A DNA stretch of 64,000 nucleotides from Flagellimonas sp. 389. Lineage in GTDB: Bacteria > Bacteroidota > Bacteroidia > Flavobacteriales > Flavobacteriaceae. A program made the position numbers and the translations under genes. Shown one piece after another: positions 53,867 through 62,129 of the stretch (the stretch's first letter is position 1; each line of letters starts with the position of its first letter). The stretch is from the NCBI RefSeq assembly GCF_018449435.1, contig NZ_JAHCMU010000005.1, positions 142,664-206,663 on the forward strand, read 5' to 3'. The notes under the pieces are model-generated. The model did not search any database and was not told the origin of the DNA. It worked only from the letters and a program-made list of their open reading frames with translations.

Positions 53867-55039
53867 ATGAAACTATTTGATGTATATCCTTTATATGATG
53901 TCACCCCAGTATCTGCCAAGGGTATTGAACTAACAGATGATAAGGACAAAAAATATCTCGATTTCTATGGAGGCCATGCCGTGATTTCCATTGGACATTC
54001 CCATCCCCACTATGTGAATAGGTTAAAAGAGCAATTGGACAAGATTGGATTCTACAGCAACTCTATCCAAAATCCAATTCAAAAAGAGCTTGCTTCCGTT
54101 TTGGGAAAAGCTTCAAAGTGTGAAGCTTACAACCTTTTTATGTGCAATTCGGGAGCAGAAGCCAATGAAAATGCTTTAAAACTGGCATCCTTTCATACCC
54201 AAAAATCCAAGGTAATCGCCTTTAACAACAGCTTTCATGGAAGAACCTCGGCCGCAGTTGCCACTACGGACAATCCCAATATAAATGCACCCATAAACAA
54301 ACAGCAAGAGGTTACTTTTCTTCCTCTAAACGATTTTGAAGCCTTTGAAAAAACAGTGAATTCGGACGAGTACTGCGCTGTTATCCTAGAAGCAATTCAA
54401 GGAGTGGGTGGTCTGGATGAACCCACAACTGAATTTTATCAATTCATTGCCGAAAATTGTAAAAAGAAAGGGATTGTCCTCATAGCGGACGAAGTACAAT
54501 CAGGATTTGGGCGAAGTGGAAAGTTTTTCGCCTTTCAACATCATTTGGACACTGAGCAGAGCCAAATGGACACTGAGCGGAGTCGAAGTGTACAACCCGA
54601 TATTATTTCTATTGCCAAAGGCATGGGAAACGGTTTTCCCGTCGGTGGTATTCTAGTACATGAATCCTTTAAAGCTTCTTACGGTCTCTTGGGAACCACT
54701 TTTGGTGGCAATCACTTGGCCTGTACAGCAACCTTGGCCGTCTTAGAAGTTCTGGAACAAGAAGATTTGCTGGTAAATGCTACCGAGTTGGGTAGCTATT
54801 TTAAAGAAAAAGCCAAAGCATTTTCAGAAATAAAAAAAATAAAAGGCAGGGGGTTGATGCTAGGTTTAGAATTTGAGTTTGAAGTGGCGGATTTACGAAA
54901 AAGGCTCATTTATAAGCAACACATGTTCACGGGAAGTGCCAAAAACAAAAAACTGCTACGGTTTTTACCCGCTCTGAATATAACCAAAACCCATATCGAT
55001 TTATTTTTTGAGGGACTACAAAAAGAATTAAAACAATAA
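53867..55039 (+). CDS. argD: Acetylornithine/N-succinylornithine aminotransferase with in-frame repeat insertion
   Basis: ArgD transfers the amino group from glutamate to N-acyl-glutamate semialdehyde with PLP. The 390-residue protein has the fold-type I motifs NSGAEANENALKLA, NSFHGRTSAAVATT, LIADEVQSGFGRSGKFFAFQHH and IISIAKGMGNGFPVGG (the Lys binds PLP). Residues 227-242 (LDTEQSQMDTERSRSV) are a translated hairpin repeat not present in normal ArgD, placed after the FAFQHH segment and before QPDII. The frame is kept and the rest is intact, so the enzyme may still work. It follows two fold-back arrays. Confidence 0.92.
   Translation: MKLFDVYPLYDVTPVSAKGIELTDDKDKKYLDFYGGHAVISIGHSHPHYVNRLKEQLDKIGFYSNSIQNPIQKELASVLGKASKCEAYNLFMCNSGAEANENALKLASFHTQKSKVIAFNNSFHGRTSAAVATTDNPNINAPINKQQEVTFLPLNDFEAFEKTVNSDEYCAVILEAIQGVGGLDEPTTEFYQFIAENCKKKGIVLIADEVQSGFGRSGKFFAFQHHLDTEQSQMDTERSRSVQPDIISIAKGMGNGFPVGGILVHESFKASYGLLGTTFGGNHLACTATLAVLEVLEQEDLLVNATELGSYFKEKAKAFSEIKKIKGRGLMLGLEFEFEVADLRKRLIYKQHMFTGSAKNKKLLRFLPALNITKTHIDLFFEGLQKELKQ
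54544..54592. repeat. Hairpin repeat inside the argD coding sequence
   Basis: Two units of GGACACTGAGC(A/G)GAG lie in tandem. The second has CTGAGCGGAGTCGAAG (54573-54588), one base different from the repeat at 50591-50606, and an ACACT/AGTGT outer stem. The length allows the reading frame to stay open. Confidence 0.85.
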
Positions 55040-55048
55040 GAAAACCTG

Positions 55049-55075
55049 TCACATCGAGCGCAGTCGAGATGCATA
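55049..55075. repeat. Hairpin repeat (CACATCGAGCGCAGTCGAGATG) between argD and carbamoyltransferase
   Basis: The repeat carries the palindromic core ATCGAGCGCAGTCGAGAT, with stems CATCGAG and CTCGATG-like halves. It is related to, but distinct from, the CTGAGCGAAGTCGAAG family. Confidence 0.75.
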
Positions 55076-55085
55076 ACCACTTGAA

Positions 55086-56051
55086 ATGAAAAACTATTTG
55101 ACCATCAACGATATCGATTCACTTCCCAGTTGGGTAGACGAAGCGATTGCATTAAAAAAAGACCCCTATCAATTTAAAGAAATGGGGAAGCACAAAACTA
55201 TCTGTCTTTTATTTTTTAACAATAGTCTGCGCACTCGGCTAAGTACTCAAAAAGCAGCCATGCATATGGGAATGGAAGTGATGGTAATGAATTTTGGAAG
55301 TGAGGGTTGGGCCTTGGAATATGAGGATGGAACTGTGATGGACCAAGGAAATTCGGAACACATTAAAGAAGCCGCTAAAGTGGTTTCACAATACTGTGAT
55401 ATTATCGCCATAAGGGCGTTTGCCAAACTTGAGGACAGAGCAAAAGATGAAGCAGAAGAAGTGCTCAATGGTTTTAGCAAGTATGCATCCATTCCAGTTG
55501 TAAATATGGAAAGTTCCATTGCGCATCCATTGCAGGCTCTTGCTGATGCCATTACCATAGCGGAAAACAATACCAAACCAAAACCCAAGGTGGTATTATC
55601 ATGGGCTCCACACCCAAAAGCATTACCACATGCAGTAGCAAACTCGTTTGTTGAAATGATACAAAAACAGGATATCGAATTTACCATTACACACCCAAAA
55701 GGTTACGAACTAAATCCGTCAATTACGAAAGGTTGTGATATTGAATATGACCAAAATAAAGCTTTAGAAGGTGCTGATTTTGTCTATGTAAAAAGTTGGA
55801 GCAGTTATTCAAACTATGGAAAGGTACTATTGCAAGATAGTAGTTGGATGATGACCAAAGCTAAATTAGGAAACGCTAAATTCATGCATTGCCTTCCAGT
55901 GCGCAGAAATGTAGTGGTCGAAGATACCGTATTGGATGCAGGACAGTCTTTGGTCTTGGAGCAAGCGAACAACAGAACCTTTGCAGCACAGATAGTGCTA
56001 AAAAAAATACTGGAACACAGTAACGTTTCCTCGCCCAAAGGGAAGGAATAA
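55086..56051 (+). CDS. argF': N-acyl(succinyl)ornithine carbamoyltransferase
   Basis: The 321-residue protein belongs to the carbamoyltransferase family but of the Bacteroidetes N-acylornithine type, which carbamoylates N-succinyl- (or N-acetyl-) ornithine before deacylation. The carbamoyl-phosphate site SLRTRLSTQKAAM (residues 47-59), WALEYEDGTVMDQ, the ...VRAF-like IAIRAFAKLEDRA and HCLPVRRNVVVEDTVLD are visible. Ser90 precedes EHIKEA where I recall succinyl- and acetyl-specific enzymes differing, so specificity is open. It lies between argD and argB. Confidence 0.88.
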   Translation: MKNYLTINDIDSLPSWVDEAIALKKDPYQFKEMGKHKTICLLFFNNSLRTRLSTQKAAMHMGMEVMVMNFGSEGWALEYEDGTVMDQGNSEHIKEAAKVVSQYCDIIAIRAFAKLEDRAKDEAEEVLNGFSKYASIPVVNMESSIAHPLQALADAITIAENNTKPKPKVVLSWAPHPKALPHAVANSFVEMIQKQDIEFTITHPKGYELNPSITKGCDIEYDQNKALEGADFVYVKSWSSYSNYGKVLLQDSSWMMTKAKLGNAKFMHCLPVRRNVVVEDTVLDAGQSLVLEQANNRTFAAQIVLKKILEHSNVSSPKGKE

Positions 56052-56063
56052 AGGAGATAGTCT

Positions 56064-56843
56064 ATGAAAACCAAATTATCCATAGTAAAAATAGGAGGTA
56101 ACATCATTAATGATGACCAAGAGTTATCTAATCTCTTGGAGCTATTCTCAAAAATTAATGGGAACAAAATCTTGGTTCACGGAGGAGGTAAAAAAGCCAC
56201 GGAGATTGGGAAAAAACTTGGGGTCATAGCTAAAATGGTCAACGGAAGAAGAATAACCAATACCGAAGGTTTGGATATTGCCATCATGGTTTATGCCGGA
56301 TTATTGAACAAAAAAATTGTAGCCAAACTTCAAGCCCTGAATTGCAATGCTATTGGGATGAGCGGCGCTGATGGAAATGCCATCACTGCAAAGAAAAGAC
56401 CTGTGGGCGATATTGATTTTGGGCTCGTTGGCGATGTGGAAAAAGCAAATTCCGATACCGTTTCGATGCTTTTAAAGGCTGGCCTTACCCCTACTTTTTG
56501 CGCATTGACCCATAATGGTAAAGGACAACTTCTAAACACCAATGCAGATACTATTGCAGCGGAACTGGCGATAGCCATGTCTTCTGAATTTGAAACCACA
56601 TTATATTATTGTTTTGAGAAAAAAGGAGTACTGCAAAACATTGATGACGAAAATTCCGTAATTCAACATATCGATTCCAAAAAATACAAATCCCTTTTGG
56701 CAGAAGGAATCATTGCGGAAGGAATGCTTCCAAAAATGCACAACTGTTTCCACGCATTGCAACAAAATGTAAAACAAGTTTGTATAGGAAACAGTGATAT
56801 GCTTCAAGAAGAAAATTCAAATTTTACAACGCTGACCTTATGA
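56064..56843 (+). CDS. argB: Acetylglutamate kinase
   Basis: ArgB phosphorylates N-acyl-glutamate at the gamma-carboxyl with ATP. The 259-residue protein has VKIGGNIINDDQEL (phosphate loop), LVHGGGKKATEIGKKLGV near residue 38, GLLNKKIVAKL, and the kinase core NTNADTIAAELAIAM near 160. It is 12 bases after the carbamoyltransferase and overlaps argE by four bases (ATGA). No separate feedback N-terminal helix is present. Confidence 0.94.
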   Translation: MKTKLSIVKIGGNIINDDQELSNLLELFSKINGNKILVHGGGKKATEIGKKLGVIAKMVNGRRITNTEGLDIAIMVYAGLLNKKIVAKLQALNCNAIGMSGADGNAITAKKRPVGDIDFGLVGDVEKANSDTVSMLLKAGLTPTFCALTHNGKGQLLNTNADTIAAELAIAMSSEFETTLYYCFEKKGVLQNIDDENSVIQHIDSKKYKSLLAEGIIAEGMLPKMHNCFHALQQNVKQVCIGNSDMLQEENSNFTTLTL

Positions 56844-57913
56844 AAGTACATCAAACGGAACTAACCCAAAAGGCAATCCAACTTCTGAAAGAGCTGATTG
56901 CCATTCGCTCATTTTCTGAAGAAGAGGATGAAACAGCAGATGTCATTCAAAAATGGTTGGCCAACTTCGGAATTAAAACGGAGCGACAGTTCAACAACGT
57001 GTATGCCTTCAACAAATACTTTGACGAAAACAAACCCACACTGCTTTTAAATTCCCATCACGACACCGTTAAACCCAATAGTGCCTATAACAAGGACCCC
57101 TTTGACCCACACATTGAAGATGGAAAACTGTTTGGCTTGGGAAGCAATGATGCAGGAGGTTGCTTGGTCTCGCTTTTAGCCACTTTTACGTATTTTTATA
57201 ATCATGAAGACCTAAGTCACAATATAATTATTGCAGCTACTGCAGAAGAAGAAAATGCTGGGGAACGAAGCTTAAGGGGCCTATTGCCCATGCTCCCAGA
57301 AATAGATGTAGCCGTTGTTGGAGAGCCTACCCTAATGGACCTGGCCATAGCTGAAAAGGGATTGGTAGTTTTTGATGCCGTTGTGAAAGGAACACCATCA
57401 CATGCGGCGCATCCAAATGATAACAATTCCATTTACAATACTATCGAGGTGCTTGAGTGGTTCAAAAAATATACATTCGATAAAACTTCCGATGCTTTGG
57501 GCGAAGTAAAAATGACCGTGACGCAAATCAATGCCGGAAGTCAGCACAATGTGGTACCCGCACAGGTGGATTTGGTAATCGATGTTCGGGTAAATGACTG
57601 TTATTCCAACGAGGAAATAGCGGAGATGCTTCAAAATGAAGCGCCTTGTAAAATTACCCCACGTTCGTTACGATTGAATTCTTCAGCAATTGACCCAGAC
57701 CATGATTTGGTAAAAAGCGGACTTGCACTTGGCAGAAAGACCTATGGCTCACCCACACTTTCAGATCAAGCTGCCTTAAGTTGCCAATCTGTTAAACTGG
57801 GCCCTGGTGATAGTACACGTTCACATTCCGCAGATGAGTTTATTTATCTAGATGAAATCGAGAAAGGCATAGCTTTGTACATTAAAATATTGGAAGGATT
57901 TTTAAAAAAATAA
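56840..57913 (+). CDS. argE: M20 family N-acyl-ornithine/citrulline deacylase
   Basis: The 357-residue metallohydrolase removes the N-acyl group. In the succinylated/acetylated Bacteroidetes pathway this would act on N-acyl-citrulline. Metal ligands are visible: His in LLNSHHDTVKP, Asp in GLGSNDAGGCL and the catalytic Glu in AATAEEENAGERS. The dimerisation domain follows SHAAHPNDN. The late His is in GDSTRSHSADE. It overlaps argB by four bases. Confidence 0.92.
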   Translation: MKVHQTELTQKAIQLLKELIAIRSFSEEEDETADVIQKWLANFGIKTERQFNNVYAFNKYFDENKPTLLLNSHHDTVKPNSAYNKDPFDPHIEDGKLFGLGSNDAGGCLVSLLATFTYFYNHEDLSHNIIIAATAEEENAGERSLRGLLPMLPEIDVAVVGEPTLMDLAIAEKGLVVFDAVVKGTPSHAAHPNDNNSIYNTIEVLEWFKKYTFDKTSDALGEVKMTVTQINAGSQHNVVPAQVDLVIDVRVNDCYSNEEIAEMLQNEAPCKITPRSLRLNSSAIDPDHDLVKSGLALGRKTYGSPTLSDQAALSCQSVKLGPGDSTRSHSADEFIYLDEIEKGIALYIKILEGFLKK

Positions 57914-58003
57914 AACTCAAACACAAGTATCAAACTCAAAAACAAAGATGATTGTATTTTTATTTGAATTTGACGTTTGAACTTGAACTTGAACTTGAAC
58001 TTA
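57914..58003. repeat. Fold-back repeat array C between argE and argH
   Basis: The left arm begins right at the argE stop (ACTCAAACACAAGTATCAAAC), the centre is AAAGATGATTG, and the right arm ends with four to five GAACTT copies and ACTTAA before the argH ATG. It has the same build as arrays A and B. Confidence 0.85.
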
Positions 58004-58007
58004 ACAT

Positions 58008-59291
58008 ATGAAACTCTGGGACAAAGGATTCAGTACAGACCAAAAAATAGACCATTTTACGGTAGGCAATGATAGAGAATTGGATTTGCTACTGACAAAG
58101 TATGACGTAATCGCCTCGAAGGCACACGCAAAAATGTTAGGTGAAGTAGGTTTGATCAACAAAGACGAATCAGAAGATTTGGTCAGGGAATTGGATGGTA
58201 TCGCAAAAACCATTGAGGAGGGCACTTTTATCATAGAGGACACTTTTGAGGATATGCATTCTAAAATTGAGTTTTTGCTCATCGAAAAACTTGGAGATAC
58301 CGGTAAAAAAATCCATACCGCCAGATCGCGAAACGACCAGGTTTTGGTAGCCATGCAACTCTATCTAAAAAATGAGTTAGCAGAAATAAAGTTAGAGGTG
58401 AAAAACCTTTTTGAGCTTTTGTTAGGTTTAGCTGATAAGCATAAAGCCATCTTACTTCCAGGGTATACTCACTTGCAAATTGCCATGCCCTCTTCTTTTG
58501 GGCTCTGGTTTTCAGCGTATGCCGAAAGCTTGATTGACGATTTATATTTTGTTAACGCCGCTTACAAAGTAGCCGACCAAAATCCATTGGGCAGCGCTGC
58601 GGGCTATGGCAGTTCTTTTCCTGTGGATAGAACAAGTACCACTAAGGAAATGGAGTTTGCAACCATGAAATATAACGTTGTTGCTGCCCAAATGGGTCGT
58701 GGAAAAGTGGAAAAAGCGACAGGATTCGGTATTTCAAGTATCGCTTCAACACTTTCCAAACTGGCCATGGACATCTGCCTGTACATGAGCCAAAATTTTG
58801 ATTTCATTTCATTTCCGGATGAACTGACCACGGGGAGCAGCATTATGCCACACAAAAAGAATCCAGATGTTTTTGAACTGATCCGAGCCAAATGCAACAA
58901 AATCCAGGCAGTGCCCAATCAGCTTGTTCTTATTACGAATAACCTACCAAGTGGCTACCACAGAGATCTTCAATTGGTCAAAGAGGTTATAGTGCCTGCT
59001 ATTCAAGACATAAAAGCGTGTTTGGAGCTCATGCACTTTAGTCTAAAAGCGGTCAAGGTCAATGAAAAGATTTTAGAAGATCCAAAATACAATTACCTCT
59101 TTAGCGTGGACACCTTGAACGAATTAGTGAAAACTGGAATGCCCTTTAGAGATGCATACAAAAAAATGGGTGCCGAAATCGAGGCTGGAACTTTTCAACC
59201 CAAAAAAGACATACACCATACCCATGAAGGTAGTTTGGGGAATTTGTGCTTGGATAAAATCAGGGTTAAAATGGAAAATGCACTTAACTAA
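58008..59291 (+). CDS. argH: Argininosuccinate lyase
   Basis: ArgH splits argininosuccinate into arginine and fumarate. The 427-residue protein starts MKLWDKGFSTDQKIDHFTVG and has the fumarase-superfamily motifs TARSRNDQV near residue 105, PGYTHLQIAMPSSFG near 150 and the signature GSSIMPHKKNPDVFELIR near 277 (catalytic Ser). Length is slightly shorter than the usual 450. It is the last gene of the arginine operon; the next gene lies 192 bases away and is unrelated. Confidence 0.95.
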   Translation: MKLWDKGFSTDQKIDHFTVGNDRELDLLLTKYDVIASKAHAKMLGEVGLINKDESEDLVRELDGIAKTIEEGTFIIEDTFEDMHSKIEFLLIEKLGDTGKKIHTARSRNDQVLVAMQLYLKNELAEIKLEVKNLFELLLGLADKHKAILLPGYTHLQIAMPSSFGLWFSAYAESLIDDLYFVNAAYKVADQNPLGSAAGYGSSFPVDRTSTTKEMEFATMKYNVVAAQMGRGKVEKATGFGISSIASTLSKLAMDICLYMSQNFDFISFPDELTTGSSIMPHKKNPDVFELIRAKCNKIQAVPNQLVLITNNLPSGYHRDLQLVKEVIVPAIQDIKACLELMHFSLKAVKVNEKILEDPKYNYLFSVDTLNELVKTGMPFRDAYKKMGAEIEAGTFQPKKDIHHTHEGSLGNLCLDKIRVKMENALN

Positions 59292-59385
59292 TCAATACTT
59301 ATATCATTTTTAATGCTTGATTGACAAGCTATCGATTAAAAAATCATGTCCATGATATCGTGTTTGGCAGGTATTTGAAGTTTTC

Positions 59386-59444
59386 CGAACTTCACTTACT
59401 TTTAACAAACTCATCTGCCTAACAGTACAAGCACGTTTCAATAT
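59386..59444. repeat. Copy 1 of a 59-bp element upstream of an orphan gene
   Basis: Aligned without gaps to 63422-63480, 41 of 59 bases match, including an exact CTGCCTAAC and AACTTCAC. It lies about 40 bases before the GTG start of the next gene. Confidence 0.6.
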
Positions 59445-59483
59445 CGATAAAAAATAATTGCTTTATTATGTTTTATTTGTTGT

Positions 59484-60158
59484 GTGCATAAAGAAAAACT
59501 TACAGTGATTAAAATTGGTAAATTCCAAATTGAGGATATATTTGAAATAAAAGGAAGAGATCTTGTTTTAGCAGGAAGGATTATTGACGGAGTAATTTCA
59601 ACTGGAAATAAGATAGAATTTAAACTGAACAATGATTTACGAATAAGAGAAATAACAAGTGTTGAAGGAATTACGCACACTAATCCTGAAAAAATAAATA
59701 CTGGACTGTTGATAAAATGTATGGATAATGAAGAAGTAAATAACCTTAAAGAATCAAAGAAAATATTATCTATCGTAAACATTTTTAACGAAAATTTAAA
59801 GCTCAGTGAGTTAGTTAAATGGTTGTCAACAAAATCTATTAAGGATAAAATATTATTTAATGAACTCCTTCTTTCTAATTTGACTACAATGAATCGAGTG
59901 ATATGGAGTGATGAGAATACAGATGATAAATCAAAAATTGATTCTCTTAAATGGTCAAATGAACTTGCTCACAGAGTTTGGAATATAATATTTGAATTAA
60001 AATTGAATTCAGATAATGAGTTAGAAAATGAATTGGGCGAGAATATACATTTCTATGCAAAAAAGTCTACAGAGTTGGCTGGACATTTAGCTACGATTAC
60101 TAAGTCAACGATTAATAGATTTTACTATCTAACTGAAAAAAACAACGACACCATATAA
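59484..60158 (+). CDS. Orphan protein with EF-Tu domain-2-like N-terminus, unknown
   Basis: The 224-residue protein starts with GTG (MHKEKLTVIKIG); an ATG at 59468 is out of frame and meets a stop after seven codons. Residues about 10-80 (FQIEDIFEIKGRDLVLAGRI to INTGLLIKC) look like an EF-Tu domain-2 beta-barrel. The rest is helical with an SNLTTMNRVIWSDEN and KWSNELAHRVWNIIFEL core, not assigned by me to a family. The gene is much richer in A/T than argH and the M1 gene, which suggests acquisition by transfer. It stands alone between the arginine operon and the M1 peptidase gene. Confidence 0.65.
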   Translation: MHKEKLTVIKIGKFQIEDIFEIKGRDLVLAGRIIDGVISTGNKIEFKLNNDLRIREITSVEGITHTNPEKINTGLLIKCMDNEEVNNLKESKKILSIVNIFNENLKLSELVKWLSTKSIKDKILFNELLLSNLTTMNRVIWSDENTDDKSKIDSLKWSNELAHRVWNIIFELKLNSDNELENELGENIHFYAKKSTELAGHLATITKSTINRFYYLTEKNNDTI

Positions 60159-60464
60159 ATGAAAAAAAATCGTTGCCACCCTATGAAGATGACAACGCTT
60201 TTCAGTCAACACAATAAATGTAATTTCAATCCAAGCTTTAAATTGTTCCTTCTATCTTTTCTAAGCTTTGCAAACCAAAAAACACCTGCAATATCTATTG
60301 ATATAGTTTAGAAAATTTATGTTTTGATGAAATCCAAGAAAAAACCAATGATAAAAAATATCCCTATTCTTTATTTTCACTATTCTATAATATTTATTAA
60401 TCGAACGCAAATAGCTTTATAAGAAATATCTTCGAGGCAAGTTCCGTTTATTTATAGTTTTAAG
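60159..60464. other. AT-rich intergenic region without recognised feature
   Basis: 306 bases between the orphan gene and the M1 peptidase gene. I see no gene, tRNA, repeat or strong hairpin. It is A/T-rich, as is the preceding orphan gene, and may be part of the same acquired segment. Confidence 0.6.
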
Positions 60465-62063
60465 ATGAGAAGTACGTCTTTAATACCATTTCAGCTACTG
60501 TATGTTCTGATTTTTACAATTTCTTTTTTTACAAAAGCACAGGATACGTACCAAAGAAATTCATCCGCCGATGTTCAAGGGTATATTTTCAATCTTACGT
60601 TAAACGATAAGAGCAATAGCATTGTTGGAGAGGCAGCGTTTACTGTAGATTTTAAAAATGAAGTCAACGAATTTAGCATAGACCTTATTAAAAAAGCAAG
60701 TCGCTATGGCATGGAGCTGAAGGGCGTTCTCGAAGGTGATGTTCCCGCGAAGTATACGTTCAAAAACAATAAAATTACGATTACGCCTACGCCTTCAGGC
60801 CCTAAGACAAGAACGTTCAAAGTACAGTATCAGGGAATTCCAGAGCGGGGTCTGGTCATAGACACCACAAAATTTGGACAACGTTCCTTTTTTGGTGACA
60901 ACTGGCCAAATCTAGCCCGGCATTGGCTGCCTTGTGTTGACCATCCATCCGATAAGGCATCCGTTGAGTTCAGGATTACGGCACCCGACCATTATGATGT
61001 AGTGGCCACAGGAGAAAAAATAGAAGAAAGCAATTTGGGCAACGGATACAAGTTGACCACCTACAAAGAACCTGCACCGGTCGCTATGAAGGTAGTAACC
61101 ATTGGCGTTACCAAATTTGCAAGCAAAATACTTGGCGAGGTAGATGATGTTCCCATATCTGCCTGGGTATATCCAGAAAATCGTCTGGATGGGTTTTCAG
61201 ATTATGGTGTGGCTACAAATGTTATAAAATATTTTATAAACAACATAGGCCCATATTCCTACGCCAAGTTGGCCAATATGCAGGCCAAGACCCAGTGGGG
61301 CGGATTGGAAAATGCGGGCACCATTGCCTATTTTGAAAATTCGGTCACTGGAAAGAACGAAGTTGAAGGACTGATTGCCCATGAAATTGCGCATCAATGG
61401 TTCGGGAATTCAGCCACTGAAAATGATTGGAACCATGTATGGCTTAGCGAGGGCTTTGCCACCTATTTTGCCATTCTTTATCAGGAAAGTGTGTATGGGG
61501 ATACCAAAAGGAAGGAAGAACTTGTTCTTGACAGGAAGCAAATCATAGATTACTATCAAGAGAATCCATCACCAATTGTAGACCTCAGTATTAAAGACCC
61601 AATGAAGGTATTAAGCACCAATACATACCAAAAAGCAGGTTGGGTGCTCAATATGCTTCGCTATAAATTGGGTGACGAAGTTTTTTGGAAAGGCATACGA
61701 ATCTATTACAAAACATATAGAAATTCCAATGTCATGACTTCAGATTTCAGGAAAATCATGGAAGAGGCATCTGGTGTCAAGCTTAACGAATTCTTCCAAC
61801 AATGGATTTTCACCGAAGGTTATCCATCAATTAAATGGGATTGGTCCTATAAAAATAGAAAAGTTGTAATACGTCTTGAGCAAACCCAAAACCATCATGT
61901 TTTTGACTTTCCGCTGGAAATCGAAATCCTGGAAAAGGGAAAATCTTTCATTTCTACGGTTCAAGTAAACGATAAAAAGTCTTCCTTTGAAATGGATGTT
62001 GATTCCCGCCCCACCACAATTACCCTGGATCCAAATCTTAAGCTTTTGTTTGAGGAAAAGTAG
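60465..62063 (+). CDS. M1 family zinc aminopeptidase
   Basis: The 532-residue protein has a signal peptide ending TKAQ, an N-terminal beta-sandwich domain (residues 25-220) and the catalytic domain. The substrate loop TQWGGLENAGTIAYFEN corresponds to the GAMEN motif. The zinc motif HEIAHQWFGN...E (HEIAHQ near residue 306) is complete, with the late Glu in WLSEGFATYFA. The usual long C-terminal helical domain is absent, so it is a short M1. It acts outside the cytoplasm, releasing N-terminal amino acids from peptides. Confidence 0.92.
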   Translation: MRSTSLIPFQLLYVLIFTISFFTKAQDTYQRNSSADVQGYIFNLTLNDKSNSIVGEAAFTVDFKNEVNEFSIDLIKKASRYGMELKGVLEGDVPAKYTFKNNKITITPTPSGPKTRTFKVQYQGIPERGLVIDTTKFGQRSFFGDNWPNLARHWLPCVDHPSDKASVEFRITAPDHYDVVATGEKIEESNLGNGYKLTTYKEPAPVAMKVVTIGVTKFASKILGEVDDVPISAWVYPENRLDGFSDYGVATNVIKYFINNIGPYSYAKLANMQAKTQWGGLENAGTIAYFENSVTGKNEVEGLIAHEIAHQWFGNSATENDWNHVWLSEGFATYFAILYQESVYGDTKRKEELVLDRKQIIDYYQENPSPIVDLSIKDPMKVLSTNTYQKAGWVLNMLRYKLGDEVFWKGIRIYYKTYRNSNVMTSDFRKIMEEASGVKLNEFFQQWIFTEGYPSIKWDWSYKNRKVVIRLEQTQNHHVFDFPLEIEILEKGKSFISTVQVNDKKSSFEMDVDSRPTTITLDPNLKLLFEEK

Positions 62064-62129
62064 ACCTTAAAGAAATTGTATTTTGCTGAGTCATCGTGAT
62101 GAAAGGGGGTGCACTTTGTGAGATAATTT

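Noticed and set aside
59386..59444. 59-bp element considered as an integron attC site because GCCTAAC fits RYYYAAC
   Set aside because: No matching GTTRRRY partner with symmetric arms was found at either copy, and no integrase is present.
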